Source: Mesotoga infera
GTDB lineage: Bacteria; Thermotogota; Thermotogae; Petrotogales; Kosmotogaceae
Assembly: GCF_900157305.1 (NCBI RefSeq)
Contig: NZ_LS974202.1
Location: 1,302,001 to 1,366,000 of the forward strand
DNA: 64,000 bases
Direction: 5' to 3'
Shown: positions 49,039 to 58,560 of the stretch, piece by piece
Position numbering within the stretch: the stretch's first letter is position 1
How the letters are laid out: every line of letters begins with the position of its first letter
Program-made: the position numbers and the translations under genes
The notes under the pieces: model-generated
Database searches by the model: none
Seen by the model: the letters and a program-made list of their open reading frames with translations, nothing else
What the model was told of the DNA's origin: nothing

Positions 49039-49064
49039 GAGAGGGGGTCCGCCCCCTCTCTTTC
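49039..49064 (+). terminator. Hairpin between binding-protein and ATPase genes
   Basis: GAGAGGGGG at 49039-49047 pairs with CCCCCTCTC at 49052-49060 around TCCG, followed by TTTCC. It sits directly after the binding-protein stop. Such hairpins typically act as partial terminators or stabilise the upstream mRNA, giving more binding protein than transporter. Confidence 0.8.
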
Positions 49065-49077
49065 CGGTGATGTAATT

Positions 49078-50568
49078 ATGGCTGAGAAATTGTTGGAGTT
49101 GAGGAATATTTCGAAGAGATTCGGAGGCGTACTTGCCCTCGATTCAGTCGATTTCGAAATAGAGAAGGGAGAGGTCCATTGCCTGGTCGGTGAGAACGGT
49201 TCGGGAAAAAGCACTCTGATAAAGATAATCTCGGGCATTCATTCGCCCGATCCCGGCGGCGAGATATGTGTTGACGGCAGGAGAATAAGCCACCAGAAAT
49301 CTTCAAATAGCGTAAGGGAAGGTATTCAGGTAATATATCAGGATCTGTCGCTCTTCCCGAATTTGACCGTGGCCGAAAATATCGCCATCTCTTCCAGAGT
49401 AGAAACTGGAAAACGCCTGATGAACTGGAAAGAGACCGAAGAAGAGGCCGTCAGAACTATGAAGAAGATCGGAGTTTCTCTCGATACTCGCAGGGAAGTC
49501 AGCCAGCTATCCATTGCAGAAAGACAAATAGTCGCTATCTGCAGGGCAATAAACGCGAACGCGCGGCTGGTGATTATGGACGAGCCGACCGCTTCTCTCA
49601 GTAAGAATGAAGTCCAGTCTCTAATTAAGGTGATCAACGAGCTTCAGAACAGAGAGATAGCCACGCTTTTCGTAAGCCACAAACTTGATGAAATAATGGC
49701 CGTGGCCCAACGAGTTACGGTTCTTCGCGACGGAAAGAAAGTCGGAGTCTTTGACGCTTCCGAGCTTACGAGGCAGAAGCTCTCATATCTCATGACGGGT
49801 AAAGAGTTCGAATACACGAAGCTTCCTCCATATTCCGGCGACGAAATCGTTCTTGAAGTGAGAAAGCTTTCCAGAACCGGCAATTACAAAGAGATCGATC
49901 TAAAGGTTCATAAGGGAGAGATAGTCTGTATTACTGGGCTGATGGGCTCGGGAAGAACCGAACTGGTGCTATCGCTCTTCGGAATGAACCCTCCCGACGA
50001 AGGAGAAATCTTCGTATGCGGGAGGAAGATCAATCCCACCGGCGCTGTGGATGCAATACGCGCGGGGATCGCGTACGTGCCCGAAGATCGACTGCAACAT
50101 GGGCTTGTGATGAATCAGCCTGTGGGGAAAAACATAGTGCTTACGGTTCTCAAGAGAATTCTATCCAGAATCAGATTCATAAGCAAAGCAAAGGAAAGTA
50201 TGGAAGTGAAGCGATGGATCGAAGAGCTCTCGATAAAGGTTCCGTCCGTCGATTCTCCCGTGAATACTCTTTCCGGCGGCAACCAGCAGAGAGTCGTGAT
50301 CGCCAAGTGGCTTGCAATAAACCCGAAGGTTTTGATCCTCGATTCGCCGACGGTGGGAATAGATGTCGCCGCAAAAGACAGCATATATAGGATAATAAGA
50401 GAACTGGCAGCGGAAGGCATTTCAATTATCATGATAACCGATGAAGCCGAAGAAGCCATATACCATTCAAATACGACATACATAATGAGTGCGGGCAGAA
50501 TAATCGGCAAATATAATTCCAGCGAGCTTACGGAGAAAGAGCTGTATGAGAAGATCAACAAGATCTAA
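49078..50568 (+). CDS. Sugar ABC transporter ATP-binding protein (RbsA-like, two domains)
   Basis: This 496-aa protein has two fused ABC domains. The first has Walker A GENGSGKST, an unusual signature QLSIAERQIVAICRAI and Walker B LVIMDEPTASLS. The second has a degenerate Walker A region (TGLMGSGRTELVLSLFG), the signature TLSGGNQQRVVIAKWL and LILDSPTVGID. This arrangement is standard for RbsA/XylG/LsrA ATPases. It energises import through the two permeases that follow. Its 3' end overlaps the first permease start by 23 bp. Confidence 0.95.
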   Translation: MAEKLLELRNISKRFGGVLALDSVDFEIEKGEVHCLVGENGSGKSTLIKIISGIHSPDPGGEICVDGRRISHQKSSNSVREGIQVIYQDLSLFPNLTVAENIAISSRVETGKRLMNWKETEEEAVRTMKKIGVSLDTRREVSQLSIAERQIVAICRAINANARLVIMDEPTASLSKNEVQSLIKVINELQNREIATLFVSHKLDEIMAVAQRVTVLRDGKKVGVFDASELTRQKLSYLMTGKEFEYTKLPPYSGDEIVLEVRKLSRTGNYKEIDLKVHKGEIVCITGLMGSGRTELVLSLFGMNPPDEGEIFVCGRKINPTGAVDAIRAGIAYVPEDRLQHGLVMNQPVGKNIVLTVLKRILSRIRFISKAKESMEVKRWIEELSIKVPSVDSPVNTLSGGNQQRVVIAKWLAINPKVLILDSPTVGIDVAAKDSIYRIIRELAAEGISIIMITDEAEEAIYHSNTTYIMSAGRIIGKYNSSELTEKELYEKINKI

Positions 50569-51553
50569 TTCAGGATTGAGAAAGATATTTGTCAAGAGCG
50601 AATTCTACCTCTTGCTTGTGATAGTCGCAGTGTCTCTGCTTTTCACCATTATGAAGCCGAGCTTTCTGACCTTCACCAATATCTACGGAATGGTGGAAAG
50701 CAATTCCTTCCTTGCAATAATGGCCGCGGGTGTACTCGTTGTGCTGATCTCCGGAGGGATTGACATTTCCTTCACCGCAATCGCCACTGTCGCACAGTAT
50801 GTGATGGCTACGATTGTCATTCGTTGGGGAGGGAATATGTTCCTGGCCTTTGCGATAGGTGGCGCTGTCGGTATAGGCCTCGGTTTAGTCAACGCTCTGC
50901 TCATATACTTTCTGAGGACTCCGTCGATAATCGTGACGATTGCAACCATGAACCTGTTCTACGGTCTTCTCATATTCATTAGCGGCGGAACCTGGATCTA
51001 TGGCTTTCCCATGTGGTTCATGGAGAGAAATCTTGTGAGATTTGGTGACAATCCCGGAATAACCATTCCGATTCTTGTTCTGGTGCTCTCTTTCATTCTC
51101 ACATGGCTGATACTGAAGTACACCGCTTTAGGCAGAAACATCTACGCGGTGGGTGGCAACCAGGAAGCGGCGCGAAGAGTAGGTATAAGCGTTCTGAAGA
51201 CGCAGCTTTTCGTTTACTGTTACATGGGCTTTCTAGCGGGGATAGCTTCTACGGTACAGGCGAATATGATGCTCACCGTGGCTCCCAATGCGCTTATGGG
51301 AAGGGAGCTCGAAGTTCTGGCCGCGGTGGTGCTCGGAGGCGCGAGTTTGGCCGGAGGTACTGGGAGCATCCTCGGGACGATTCTGGGATTCGGTCTAATA
51401 ATCATCGTTCAGAACGGGTTGACGTTGTTAGGAATCTCTTCTTACTGGCACAAGGTCTTCGTTGGGGCCATAATTGTCATCAGCGTGGGAATAACGGCTT
51501 ACCAGAGGAAACTGCGCGAGAGAAAAGGGGCGATAATCAATGTCGAAGAGTGA
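50546..51553 (+). CDS. Sugar ABC transporter permease 1 (RbsC-like)
   Basis: This 335-aa integral membrane protein has about 8-10 hydrophobic segments and the BPD_transp_2 family pattern: GIDISFTAIATVAQYV, TPSIIVTIATMNLFYGLLIF, the cytoplasmic loop GRNIYAVGGNQEAARRVGI and LAAVVLGGASLAGGTGS. The start overlaps the ATPase gene; a later start is possible since the first 15 residues are polar and basic. It pairs with the second permease to form a heterodimer. Confidence 0.92.
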   Translation: MRRSTRSNSGLRKIFVKSEFYLLLVIVAVSLLFTIMKPSFLTFTNIYGMVESNSFLAIMAAGVLVVLISGGIDISFTAIATVAQYVMATIVIRWGGNMFLAFAIGGAVGIGLGLVNALLIYFLRTPSIIVTIATMNLFYGLLIFISGGTWIYGFPMWFMERNLVRFGDNPGITIPILVLVLSFILTWLILKYTALGRNIYAVGGNQEAARRVGISVLKTQLFVYCYMGFLAGIASTVQANMMLTVAPNALMGRELEVLAAVVLGGASLAGGTGSILGTILGFGLIIIVQNGLTLLGISSYWHKVFVGAIIVISVGITAYQRKLRERKGAIINVEE

Positions 51554-52532
51554 CAATAAGAGAGGAATACTCTCGAAGAATTCCGAGATTCTCTCCCTGG
51601 GAGTGATTCTTGCGGTTCTCATCCTGCTGTTTTCACTCGCTCTCCCCGGCAAGTTCCTCAGACCCAGCAACCTTCAGTCTATGGCCTTCCAGCTTCCCGA
51701 ACTGGGAGTGCTTGCCTTCGCGATGATGATAACGATGCTTACGGGCGGGATAAACCTATCCATAATAAGCTCGGCGAATCTCTCGGGAATAATCATGGCG
51801 ATGATTCTGACTAGGAATGTGACTCCCAACATGGGAGGCGGTGACCTTGGCTGGATAATATTTCTGGCGATTCTCGCCGGAATGTCCATTTCGCTAGCGG
51901 TGGGTCTTGTGAACGGAATGATAATAGCGTATATAGGGATCTCTCCAATTCTTGCGACACTCGGTACGATGACGCTTCTAGAAGGAATAAGCCTCGTAAT
52001 AACAAGGGGGTACGTGATTTCGGGCCTTCCCAGGAGCCTTCTGGTAATCGGCAACGGTACATTTCTGGGAGTTCCCGTCCCTCTGTTCATTCTGATAGCG
52101 GTCGCGATAGCGGTGGCGATATTGCTGAACAAGACGCGTCTGGGTCTATCCACTTACATGATTGGTTCGAACATCAAGGCGACCGGTTTCTCGGGTATAA
52201 ACACGAACAAAGTGACTATTCTCGTATATATGATATCCGGTCTTCTTGCGGGTATCGCATCGCTTATAATGATAGCCAGATTCAACTCTGCAAAGGCCGG
52301 CTACGGTTCCTCTTATCTTCTGGTCACTGTGCTCGTTTCTGTCCTCGGGGGGATCAATCCGAACGGAGGCTTCGGCAAGGTTTCCGGCGTCTTTATCGGT
52401 CTCATCTTACTGCAGGTTATCTCAAGTGGATTGAACCTCCTCGGAATCAGTCAGTTCCTGACACTTGCATTGTGGGGAGCTTTGCTTCTCGGAGTCGAAA
52501 CCCTGAGACTTGCAAAGAGAAGAGTCAGATGA
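51540..52532 (+). CDS. Sugar ABC transporter permease 2 (RbsC-like)
   Basis: This 330-aa membrane protein is a diverged paralogue of permease 1, with GGINLSIISSANLSGIIMAM, SPILATLGTMTLLEGISLVI, a loop STYMIGSNIKATGFSGI and LVSVLGGINPNGGFGKVSG. The ATG at 51540 overlaps the end of permease 1 by 14 bp, preceded by AAAGGGGCG. Two distinct permeases in one operon is the arrangement of Lsr- and Rha-type importers and of unlike RbsC pairs in Thermotogota. Confidence 0.92.
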   Translation: MSKSDNKRGILSKNSEILSLGVILAVLILLFSLALPGKFLRPSNLQSMAFQLPELGVLAFAMMITMLTGGINLSIISSANLSGIIMAMILTRNVTPNMGGGDLGWIIFLAILAGMSISLAVGLVNGMIIAYIGISPILATLGTMTLLEGISLVITRGYVISGLPRSLLVIGNGTFLGVPVPLFILIAVAIAVAILLNKTRLGLSTYMIGSNIKATGFSGINTNKVTILVYMISGLLAGIASLIMIARFNSAKAGYGSSYLLVTVLVSVLGGINPNGGFGKVSGVFIGLILLQVISSGLNLLGISQFLTLALWGALLLGVETLRLAKRRVR

Positions 52533-52556
52533 GCGAGGTATGCTGGAGATGATTAG

Positions 52557-53297
52557 ATGGCTTTAAAGAAGGAAGACAGAAGGCAGAACATCCTTAGCAT
52601 TCTTGCCGAGAGAGAATCGGTCAACACTCAGGAACTCGCAAAACTCCTGGATATTTCTCTGATTACGCTCAGGAGGGACTTGAGGGATCTGCAGAAATCG
52701 GGTCTTGTGATCAACGGGTATGGAGTAGTAAGGGCGGTCAATCAGGAAACCGATCCCAGCAGCTTCTTCCTGAAAAGGCTCAGGGTAGAGAGAGAATCAA
52801 AGGAGATAATTGCCTCGAAAGCCATAGAATATGTTGAAGAAAACGATGTCCTCTTCATTGATGAAAGCACCACCTGCTATGTTTTTGCGTTGAGATTATC
52901 GAGAAAGTTCAAGAAACTGCACATAATAACCAATGGTATCAACATCCTGCTCGCCCTGTCTAAAGTACAGGGGTTTTCGGTTGAATCGAGCGGCGGAAGC
53001 CTCCAGTACGGATTCGATTCGCTTATTGGACCTAGAGCCGAAAGTCTCGTGAGCTCGATATACGCGAACAAGTTCTTCTTTTCGGCGGCCTCGTTCAGAA
53101 GCGATATAGGTACCTTCGAACTCAGCCCCTTTTCCGCCAGCATAAAGAGAAAGATGCTTCTGAATTCGAGCGAGAGAATACTTCTGATAGACAGCAGCAA
53201 ATTCGATGTTATTGCCCCCTTCAAGATGGCCGAAGTTGGAGAAATAAACAGAATCATCACTGAAGAGAAAGATTTCATACCTTCACTTCATAGTTGA
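52557..53297 (+). CDS. DeoR-family transcriptional regulator
   Basis: This 246-aa protein has an N-terminal winged helix-turn-helix (RRQNILSILAERESVNTQEL, then AKLLDISLITLRRDLRDLQKSG), the DeoR signature. A C-terminal sugar-phosphate sensor domain follows (VLFIDESTTCYVFALRL, the ITNGINILLALS strand, and LLIDSSKFD). DeoR proteins usually repress sugar operons and are released by a phosphorylated sugar, here perhaps the product of the FGGY kinase. It is the last gene of the transporter operon, 24 nt after permease 2, and probably controls both divergent operons. Confidence 0.93.
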   Translation: MALKKEDRRQNILSILAERESVNTQELAKLLDISLITLRRDLRDLQKSGLVINGYGVVRAVNQETDPSSFFLKRLRVERESKEIIASKAIEYVEENDVLFIDESTTCYVFALRLSRKFKKLHIITNGINILLALSKVQGFSVESSGGSLQYGFDSLIGPRAESLVSSIYANKFFFSAASFRSDIGTFELSPFSASIKRKMLLNSSERILLIDSSKFDVIAPFKMAEVGEINRIITEEKDFIPSLHS

Positions 53298-53354
53298 AGA
53301 ATCTTCTATCGGAATGGTAAATAGGGACCCCCTTTTAACAAGCAAATAAACGCG

Positions 53355-53583
53355 ACTCTTGCACGAAGTTACCTCAGTTATCCCTTCATTTCGGGATGGC
53401 TCCTCAGATCAACAACTGACTGGATGATGAAAAGGCCGAGCATAATGACACCCCACATCAAAGAGGTCTTCCACGGCATCGCCACAAATCCATAGTTCAT
53501 CGCGCAATAGAGACCCAGGTAGGGTACTACCCACTTCAAGTTCTGCTTCATATTTTCGCGAAAATGAGTCCCCATTTTCGCGG
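53355..53583. repeat. Duplicated segment carrying the 57-aa gene, copy 2
   Basis: This is the second copy of the approximately 230-bp segment at 44276-44507, differing at a few positions. It begins in the tail after the DeoR gene and ends at CCCCATTTTCGCGG, where REP modules begin. Confidence 0.85.
53378..53551 (-). CDS. 57-aa membrane protein, copy 2
   Basis: The predicted protein is identical to the one at 44298-44471, with two membrane segments and a short charged C-terminus (RSHPEMKG). Nucleotide differences are synonymous, so selection on the protein is likely. It ends 80 nt after the convergent DeoR gene. Function unknown; no ribosome binding site is evident. Confidence 0.6.
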   Translation of the reverse strand: MKQNLKWVVPYLGLYCAMNYGFVAMPWKTSLMWGVIMLGLFIIQSVVDLRSHPEMKG

Positions 53584-54300
53584 TCTTTCCTCCTTCCCGT
53601 CATGCCGGACTCACTTGACGTCATTCTGAGCTTGACTCAGAATCACGGTTTTCTAAGGGGTGGATCCCAGGTCGGAGCCCGGGATGACAGTCTCTTCCCG
53701 TCATGCCGGACACCGATCCGGCATCTCCGCTCCTTCGAAAGAGTAAGAACGAGATCCCGTATAGGAGTCCTGAATTTGATCATATCAGGACAGGCTCCAC
53801 GGGATGACAGGATGGGGACACCACGGAATGACCCTGAATAGGAGCATTTCAGGGCAGGCTCTCCCCTCACGTCATCCTGGCGTGCTCCCAGCCAGGATCC
53901 CGGTCTTCGCGAAAAACGGGACAGACGTCAGGAGCCCGTCAGTCCCCATTTTCGCGGTCTTTCCTCCCCTCACGTCATGCCGGATTCACTTGACGTCATT
54001 CTGAGCTTGACTCAGAATCACGGTTTTCTAAGGAGTGGATCCCGGGTCGGAGCCCGGGATGACAGGATGGGAGTGCCGAAGAGCGAGATCCCGTATAGGT
54101 TCATTACGGGATGACAGGATGGGGGAGCATTTCAGGGCAGGCTCCACGGGGGCGCTGCGGTATGACAGTCTCTTCCCGTCATGCCGGACTCACTTGACGT
54201 CATTCTGAGCTTGACTCAGAATCACGGTTTTCTAAGGAGTGGATCCCGGGTCGGAGCCCGGGATGACAGTATAGGTTCACTACGGGATGACGGCGCAGGG
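53584..54300. repeat. REP-like repeat block
   Basis: At least three copies of the GACGTCATTCTGAGC..TTGACTCAGAATCACGG..TTTTCTAAGGAGTGG unit lie near 53617, 53990 and 54195, the first with GGGGTGG. Between them are GATCCCGTATAGGA..ACGGGATGAC, CCTGAATAGGAGC..CAGGGCAGGCTC, and CGTCATCCTGGCGTGC modules. They are empty group II intron target sites. No gene is present. Confidence 0.87.
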
Positions 54301-54337
54301 CACTGTTCACACTCCGGGGCTGGACGCTGGACGGCTC

Positions 54338-55531
54338 TTACGACCGCCGCGAGAAGCCCAGTCTTTCGAGGCCGGTTTTTATGTATTGGCTACCCATGGT
54401 CAGTTCCCAGATCATTCCGCTTCTGTAGTTTTCGATCATGAGCAGCGTTATTCCCTTGTCTATGCCGATGACCCTGTCAGAGACCCAGTTTCTGTCGAGG
54501 TTGTAGGCATCCAGAAATCCGTACTCGCTCCAGAGTTCCGGCACGTTTTCGAAGTAGTGTTTCACCGTCTCTTCGACTATCCCGGGGACGAAGACGATCG
54601 AGCCGAGCGCTCCGCAGGGCGGCACGGTTCCGTCGGTTCTGTGCGCGGTGTTGGATTTGGCCGAAGGCGGCGCTCCGAAATCCCCCCTGTAACCGTCCGG
54701 AGAGTCGCAGGCGGTGAGTCCCCACGATCTTTCGTGCAGGGTTCTGTAGTTTTTTTCCTCGCCTGAGCAGTACTTCCAGTTGGCCAGAGAGGCCCTTACG
54801 GAGTTTTCGAACCAGTCGATGCCGTCCCTGTCGCGTATTTTTCGGAAATCTATCCAGGCGTGGCTGAACTGGTAGGTGAAGAGCGAGCCTGTGTATGTGT
54901 GGATCAATTCCAGATCTTCGTAGGTTCCCCTGTCTCTGGCGAAGGAGTAGTAGAGCGATGGGTCCGTCGGGTAAGTCGGAGAGGCGGCGCCCAGCACGTA
55001 CATGATTATCTGCTCGGCGTAGCGGTCCCACCCTCCCCAGAAGCCGCGTTCGTAGTTGTAGCCCATATAGAAGCAGTTTCTCTCTCCGTTCACGTACCAG
55101 GGGAAGTTCACGCGCCCGTATATGGTCCGGAAAAGCTCCGACGTCTCTCCGCCGAAATATTCGGCCGCGACGAGACCGCCCATGAGAAAGATCGCGGTGT
55201 CGATCACCGAGACTTCCGATCTGTAGGCCCTCCTGCCTTCGATCATATCTATGAAATGCACGAAGAAGCCTTCTTTCGATTCAACGTTGTTCAGGAAGCT
55301 TTTCAGTGTCTTTACAGCTCTCTCTTCGCCGCTCTTTCTGGTTATCCAGCCCCTTTCGACACCGGCCGGCAGGGCCGAGAGGCCGAAGCCCACCGAGGCG
55401 ATGCTCGCCACGCTCCTGTCTTTCGTGTTGTCCCTTATCAGGCCGTAACCCCTGTCGGAAAGGGAGACCTCCTTCCAGAAAAAGTCGAACGACGATCTCT
55501 CTTCGAGATCCAGTATCTCTTCAAACTTCAC
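54338..55531 (-). CDS. Glycoamylase-family (GH144-like) protein, no signal peptide
   Basis: This 397-aa protein belongs to the family annotated as glycoamylase (PF10091/COG5368), which includes GH144 endo-beta-1,2-glucanases. Family features visible are the aromatic SFDFFWKEVS start, GYGLIRDN, IASVGFGLSALPAGVERGWI, FFVHFID, SEVSVIDTAIFLMGG, YQFSHAWIDFR, WGLTACDSPDGYRGDFGAPPS, and IGIDKGITLLMIENYRSG. There is no signal peptide, so it is likely cytoplasmic and acts on imported oligosaccharide. It overlaps the end of its paralogue by 4 bp and is the last gene of the operon. The reaction is inferred, not proven. Confidence 0.8.
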   Translation of the reverse strand: MKFEEILDLEERSSFDFFWKEVSLSDRGYGLIRDNTKDRSVASIASVGFGLSALPAGVERGWITRKSGEERAVKTLKSFLNNVESKEGFFVHFIDMIEGRRAYRSEVSVIDTAIFLMGGLVAAEYFGGETSELFRTIYGRVNFPWYVNGERNCFYMGYNYERGFWGGWDRYAEQIIMYVLGAASPTYPTDPSLYYSFARDRGTYEDLELIHTYTGSLFTYQFSHAWIDFRKIRDRDGIDWFENSVRASLANWKYCSGEEKNYRTLHERSWGLTACDSPDGYRGDFGAPPSAKSNTAHRTDGTVPPCGALGSIVFVPGIVEETVKHYFENVPELWSEYGFLDAYNLDRNWVSDRVIGIDKGITLLMIENYRSGMIWELTMGSQYIKTGLERLGFSRRS

Positions 55532-56784
55532 CTTCGCTCCACCTCGAAACCAAGCCTGTCGAGCCCGTCGATTATGTATTCGCTCTCCATAAGTATATTC
55601 CAGACCAGATCGTTTCTGTAATTGGAGATCATGAGCAGCGTTATCCCCTTGTCTATGCCTATATAATCGGAGGCGAACCAGTCGAGGTCGAGGTTGAACG
55701 AGTCCTTCAGGCCGTACCTGCCCACCAGCTCCGGCAGTTCGTAATAGGCTTCGAGGGCCTCGATGGCCCTGTCCGGTAAAAAGACTATCGATCCCAGCGC
55801 GCCGGCCGGGGCGAGCGTGCCATCGACTCTGTGGGCGGTGTCGTTGTTTCCCGAGGGCGGCGTTCCGAGGAGTCCGTCGTATCCGCCCGGCCCGTCGCAG
55901 GCCGTGACCCCCCAGCCGATAGCGAAGCCGGCGAATCGATCGGCGTTGTCTTTGCAGTAGTTATAGCTGGCCAGAGAGGCCCTGACGGAGTTTTCGAACC
56001 AGTTGACGCCTCTTCCGTCGGTGAGATCTCTGAAATCTATCCAGGCGTGGCTGAACTGGTATGTGAAGAGCGAGCCGAACCAGGAGTGTATGAACCGCTC
56101 GCCTTTGTAAGAGCCCTGGTACCTTTTGAAAGAGTAGTAAACGACCGGATCGATCCTGTATTTCGGATTGGGGGCTCCGGCCGCCAGGACATAGAGCATG
56201 AGCTGCTCGGCGTAGAAGTCCCAGAATCCCTGAAAGCCCTTCTCCGGGTAGTAGGCCATGTAGAAGTAGTTGTTGCGGTAATCGATCATACCGTTCCAGT
56301 TGACCCTTTCGTACAGGGCCGAGGCCTTTTTGGCGACATCTCCGCCGAAGTACTCACCGGCCGTAAGGGCGCCGCAGAGGAAAATAGCCGTGTCGATCGT
56401 CGATATTTCGCAGTTCCAGGCCCTCTCGCCTTTATTGAAGTCGAGAAAGTGAAAGAAGAAGCCGTGGAAATTCTCCAGCTTCAGGAAGGTGTCCAGAGTT
56501 CTCGAGGCCCTTTCAAAGCCGTCCTCGTAACCGATCCAGCCCTCCTCGACACCGATCGGTATCGCGGTCAGCCCGAAACCCACGGCCGCGATGCTGGCTA
56601 TCGACGGATTACCGGGAAACCTGTCTCGAACCAGTCCGTAGCCGGGAGAATCGTCGAGAGTGTTTGTCTGCTCCCAGAAATAAAGGAAAGAAGCTTCGTA
56701 CTCCCTCTCGAGGTTCTGAGAACCCGCGGCGAAGACGCACAGTATGATTATAAGGGCGGTGAAGCAGTTTTTCAGGTTTTTCAT
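55528..56784 (-). CDS. Glycoamylase-family (GH144-like) protein, exported
   Basis: This 418-aa paralogue of the downstream protein has the same ordered motifs: GYGLVRDRFPG, IASIAAVGFGLTAIPIGVEEGW, FFFHFLDF, CEISTIDTAIFLCGALTAGE, YQFSHAWIDFRDL, GWGVTACDGPGGYDGLLGTPPS, YIGIDKGITLLMISNYRND. It adds an N-terminal signal peptide (NCFTALIIILCVFAAGSQ), so it is exported to the periplasm or beyond. With the cytoplasmic paralogue this suggests two-step breakdown: outside cutting, import, inside cutting. It follows the permease gene closely on the same strand. Confidence 0.82.
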   Translation of the reverse strand: MKNLKNCFTALIIILCVFAAGSQNLEREYEASFLYFWEQTNTLDDSPGYGLVRDRFPGNPSIASIAAVGFGLTAIPIGVEEGWIGYEDGFERASRTLDTFLKLENFHGFFFHFLDFNKGERAWNCEISTIDTAIFLCGALTAGEYFGGDVAKKASALYERVNWNGMIDYRNNYFYMAYYPEKGFQGFWDFYAEQLMLYVLAAGAPNPKYRIDPVVYYSFKRYQGSYKGERFIHSWFGSLFTYQFSHAWIDFRDLTDGRGVNWFENSVRASLASYNYCKDNADRFAGFAIGWGVTACDGPGGYDGLLGTPPSGNNDTAHRVDGTLAPAGALGSIVFLPDRAIEALEAYYELPELVGRYGLKDSFNLDLDWFASDYIGIDKGITLLMISNYRNDLVWNILMESEYIIDGLDRLGFEVERR

Positions 56785-56788
56785 TCGA

Positions 56789-57694
56789 TCACTCCCCGGT
56801 TATGCCGGTTCTGTCTATGCTTTCGACGAACCAGCTCTGCGTGAAGAAATATATCATGAGCAGCGGGATCAGGGTCAGGAAGGTTCCGGCCATCACTATC
56901 GCTTCGTTGAGGTTCTTGCCCACCACCGAGTAGGGATCGGCCGGGTAGAGCCTCCTGAAAGTGACGGCGAAATTCTGGAGCTTCAGCGGCAGCGTGGCCC
57001 ATTTCTCTCCGAGGTAGAGGGCCGTGAGCGTCGTTTCGTTCCAGTACCAGACGAGCGAGAAGAGAAAGGCTATTATGTACGCCGGGGTAGCCGAAGGCAC
57101 GGCGATCCGGTAGAAGATCTTGAAAGTCGAGGCCCCGTCTATCTTGGCCGCCTCCTCGAGCGAGCGCGGGAGCATGTTGAAAAACTGGTAGAAGATCAGC
57201 ACGAATATGGCGCTCCTGATCCCCTGCGTGAAGGTCGCCGGGAGTATGAAGGCCCAGATCGTCTCGAGGAGTTTAAGATCGCGGAACATAAGGAACTGGG
57301 GGATCATGGTAACCTGCGGGGGGATTATGAAGGTCGCCAGTAACGCCGCGAGCATTATCTTCTTTCCGGGAAAGCGGAAGCGCGAGAAGCCGTACCCGAC
57401 GATCGAGGCCGAGATGGTCTGGAGGATCGAGGGCAGGACGGTCACGATGAGCGTCTTGATCAGGGTGGCCGCGAAATCCAGCACGCTGGCGGCCTCGCTG
57501 AAATTCCCGATGTAGAGCTTTGTCGGCAGCCATCTCACCAACGGGTTGACGAGATCCTCGGTGTCCATGAAGCTGTAGGATATTATGTATATCACCGGAT
57601 ATATGAAGACGAAGCCGATCAGCAGCAGGGTGAAATAGACCGAGGCCATGCCGGCCGCCGTCTTCACCTTCCTGTTCAGTCGTGGAACGTTCAA
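56789..57694 (-). CDS. Sugar ABC transporter permease, MalG-type (second pair)
   Basis: This membrane protein of about 301 aa has six hydrophobic segments and the EAA loop LEEAAKIDGASTFKIFYRIA(VP) that contacts the ATPase. TTG 57694 is chosen because it overlaps the stop of the preceding permease in a TTGA junction, with GAGAGG just upstream; the longer frame to 57781 would lie inside the neighbouring gene. It pairs with the permease at 57691-58560. No ATPase is encoded here; a shared MsmK-like ATPase elsewhere would be needed. Confidence 0.9.
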   Translation of the reverse strand: MNVPRLNRKVKTAAGMASVYFTLLLIGFVFIYPVIYIISYSFMDTEDLVNPLVRWLPTKLYIGNFSEAASVLDFAATLIKTLIVTVLPSILQTISASIVGYGFSRFRFPGKKIMLAALLATFIIPPQVTMIPQFLMFRDLKLLETIWAFILPATFTQGIRSAIFVLIFYQFFNMLPRSLEEAAKIDGASTFKIFYRIAVPSATPAYIIAFLFSLVWYWNETTLTALYLGEKWATLPLKLQNFAVTFRRLYPADPYSVVGKNLNEAIVMAGTFLTLIPLLMIYFFTQSWFVESIDRTGITGE

Positions 57695-58560
57695 GACCTC
57701 TCGCCCCCTTTCTTTCTGTATATCACGTTGATCAGAACAAATAACCCGATGATCGCGAGCATAACCAGAAAGTAGATCCACGAAAGGGCCGAGGCGTAAC
57801 CCAGCCCCCTTTCAGGTCTGTACATGTCCGTCTGTATCTTCTGGATCACGGCGTTCGTGGAGAAGGTGGAGACTGTCACTATCGTATATACGATGTTTAT
57901 GAATGTTATAGGGATGAGAGAGGGGATCGTCAGCTTCCAGAGGATCTGCCAGCCCGATGCACCGTCGATCCTGGCCGCTTCGTACATGGACCTGTCGATC
58001 TTCTGGAGCGAGGCCAGGTAGATGAGGATCTGCACGCCCGAGAACCAGAGGATCACGATGAAAGAGCCTACGGCGAAGGCCAGCAGTCTGGCGATCGACG
58101 GCGGCAGGGTAGTCTGGAGGTTTACGAGAAAATCGAGTTTCGTGAGTCCCTCGAAGGTCATCGCGCCTTTGTCGGCCAGTTCGGCCAGGACCGGACCGCT
58201 GGAGATAATCACGGGGAGGAAGAAGATCGTCCTGAAGAGGCCCTGTCCCCTGATTTTCAGATTCAGCAGAAGCGCCACGGCCATGGAGAAGGAGATGATG
58301 ACCGGTATATAGACGGCCATCTGAAGGGCGTAGTCGATCAACATTCCCGAAAACGTCACATCGGTCAGGAAGGCGTCCTTGTAATTTTTGAGTTCCACGA
58401 AGAAGGTGCGGATCCCGCCGGCCGTAACCCTGACTTCGTTGAGGCTCAGCCAGAAAGTCCTCACCAGCGGTACGAGCGTGAAGATCAGAAAACCTATGAG
58501 CCAGGGCGATATGAAGGCCAACCCCTGGAGCGCCTCTCTGGTCCTTATTTTCATTCTCAT
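57691..58560 (-). CDS. Sugar ABC transporter permease, MalF-type (second pair)
   Basis: This 289-aa protein has six membrane segments (ISPWLIGFLIFTLVPLVRTF at the start) and the EAA loop MYEAARIDGASGWQILWKLT. The ATG overlaps the DUF5696 gene stop in an ATGA junction, with GAGGTG upstream. With the MalG-type partner it forms the translocation channel for an oligosaccharide. The binding protein is not in the window. Confidence 0.92.
   Translation of the reverse strand: MRMKIRTREALQGLAFISPWLIGFLIFTLVPLVRTFWLSLNEVRVTAGGIRTFFVELKNYKDAFLTDVTFSGMLIDYALQMAVYIPVIISFSMAVALLLNLKIRGQGLFRTIFFLPVIISSGPVLAELADKGAMTFEGLTKLDFLVNLQTTLPPSIARLLAFAVGSFIVILWFSGVQILIYLASLQKIDRSMYEAARIDGASGWQILWKLTIPSLIPITFINIVYTIVTVSTFSTNAVIQKIQTDMYRPERGLGYASALSWIYFLVMLAIIGLFVLINVIYRKKGGERS

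Noticed and set aside
55831-57343. Long plus-strand open frames opposite the GH144-like and permease genes
   Set aside because: The region is GC-rich, which creates long antisense frames; the minus-strand genes have clear family motifs, start sites and coupled junctions.
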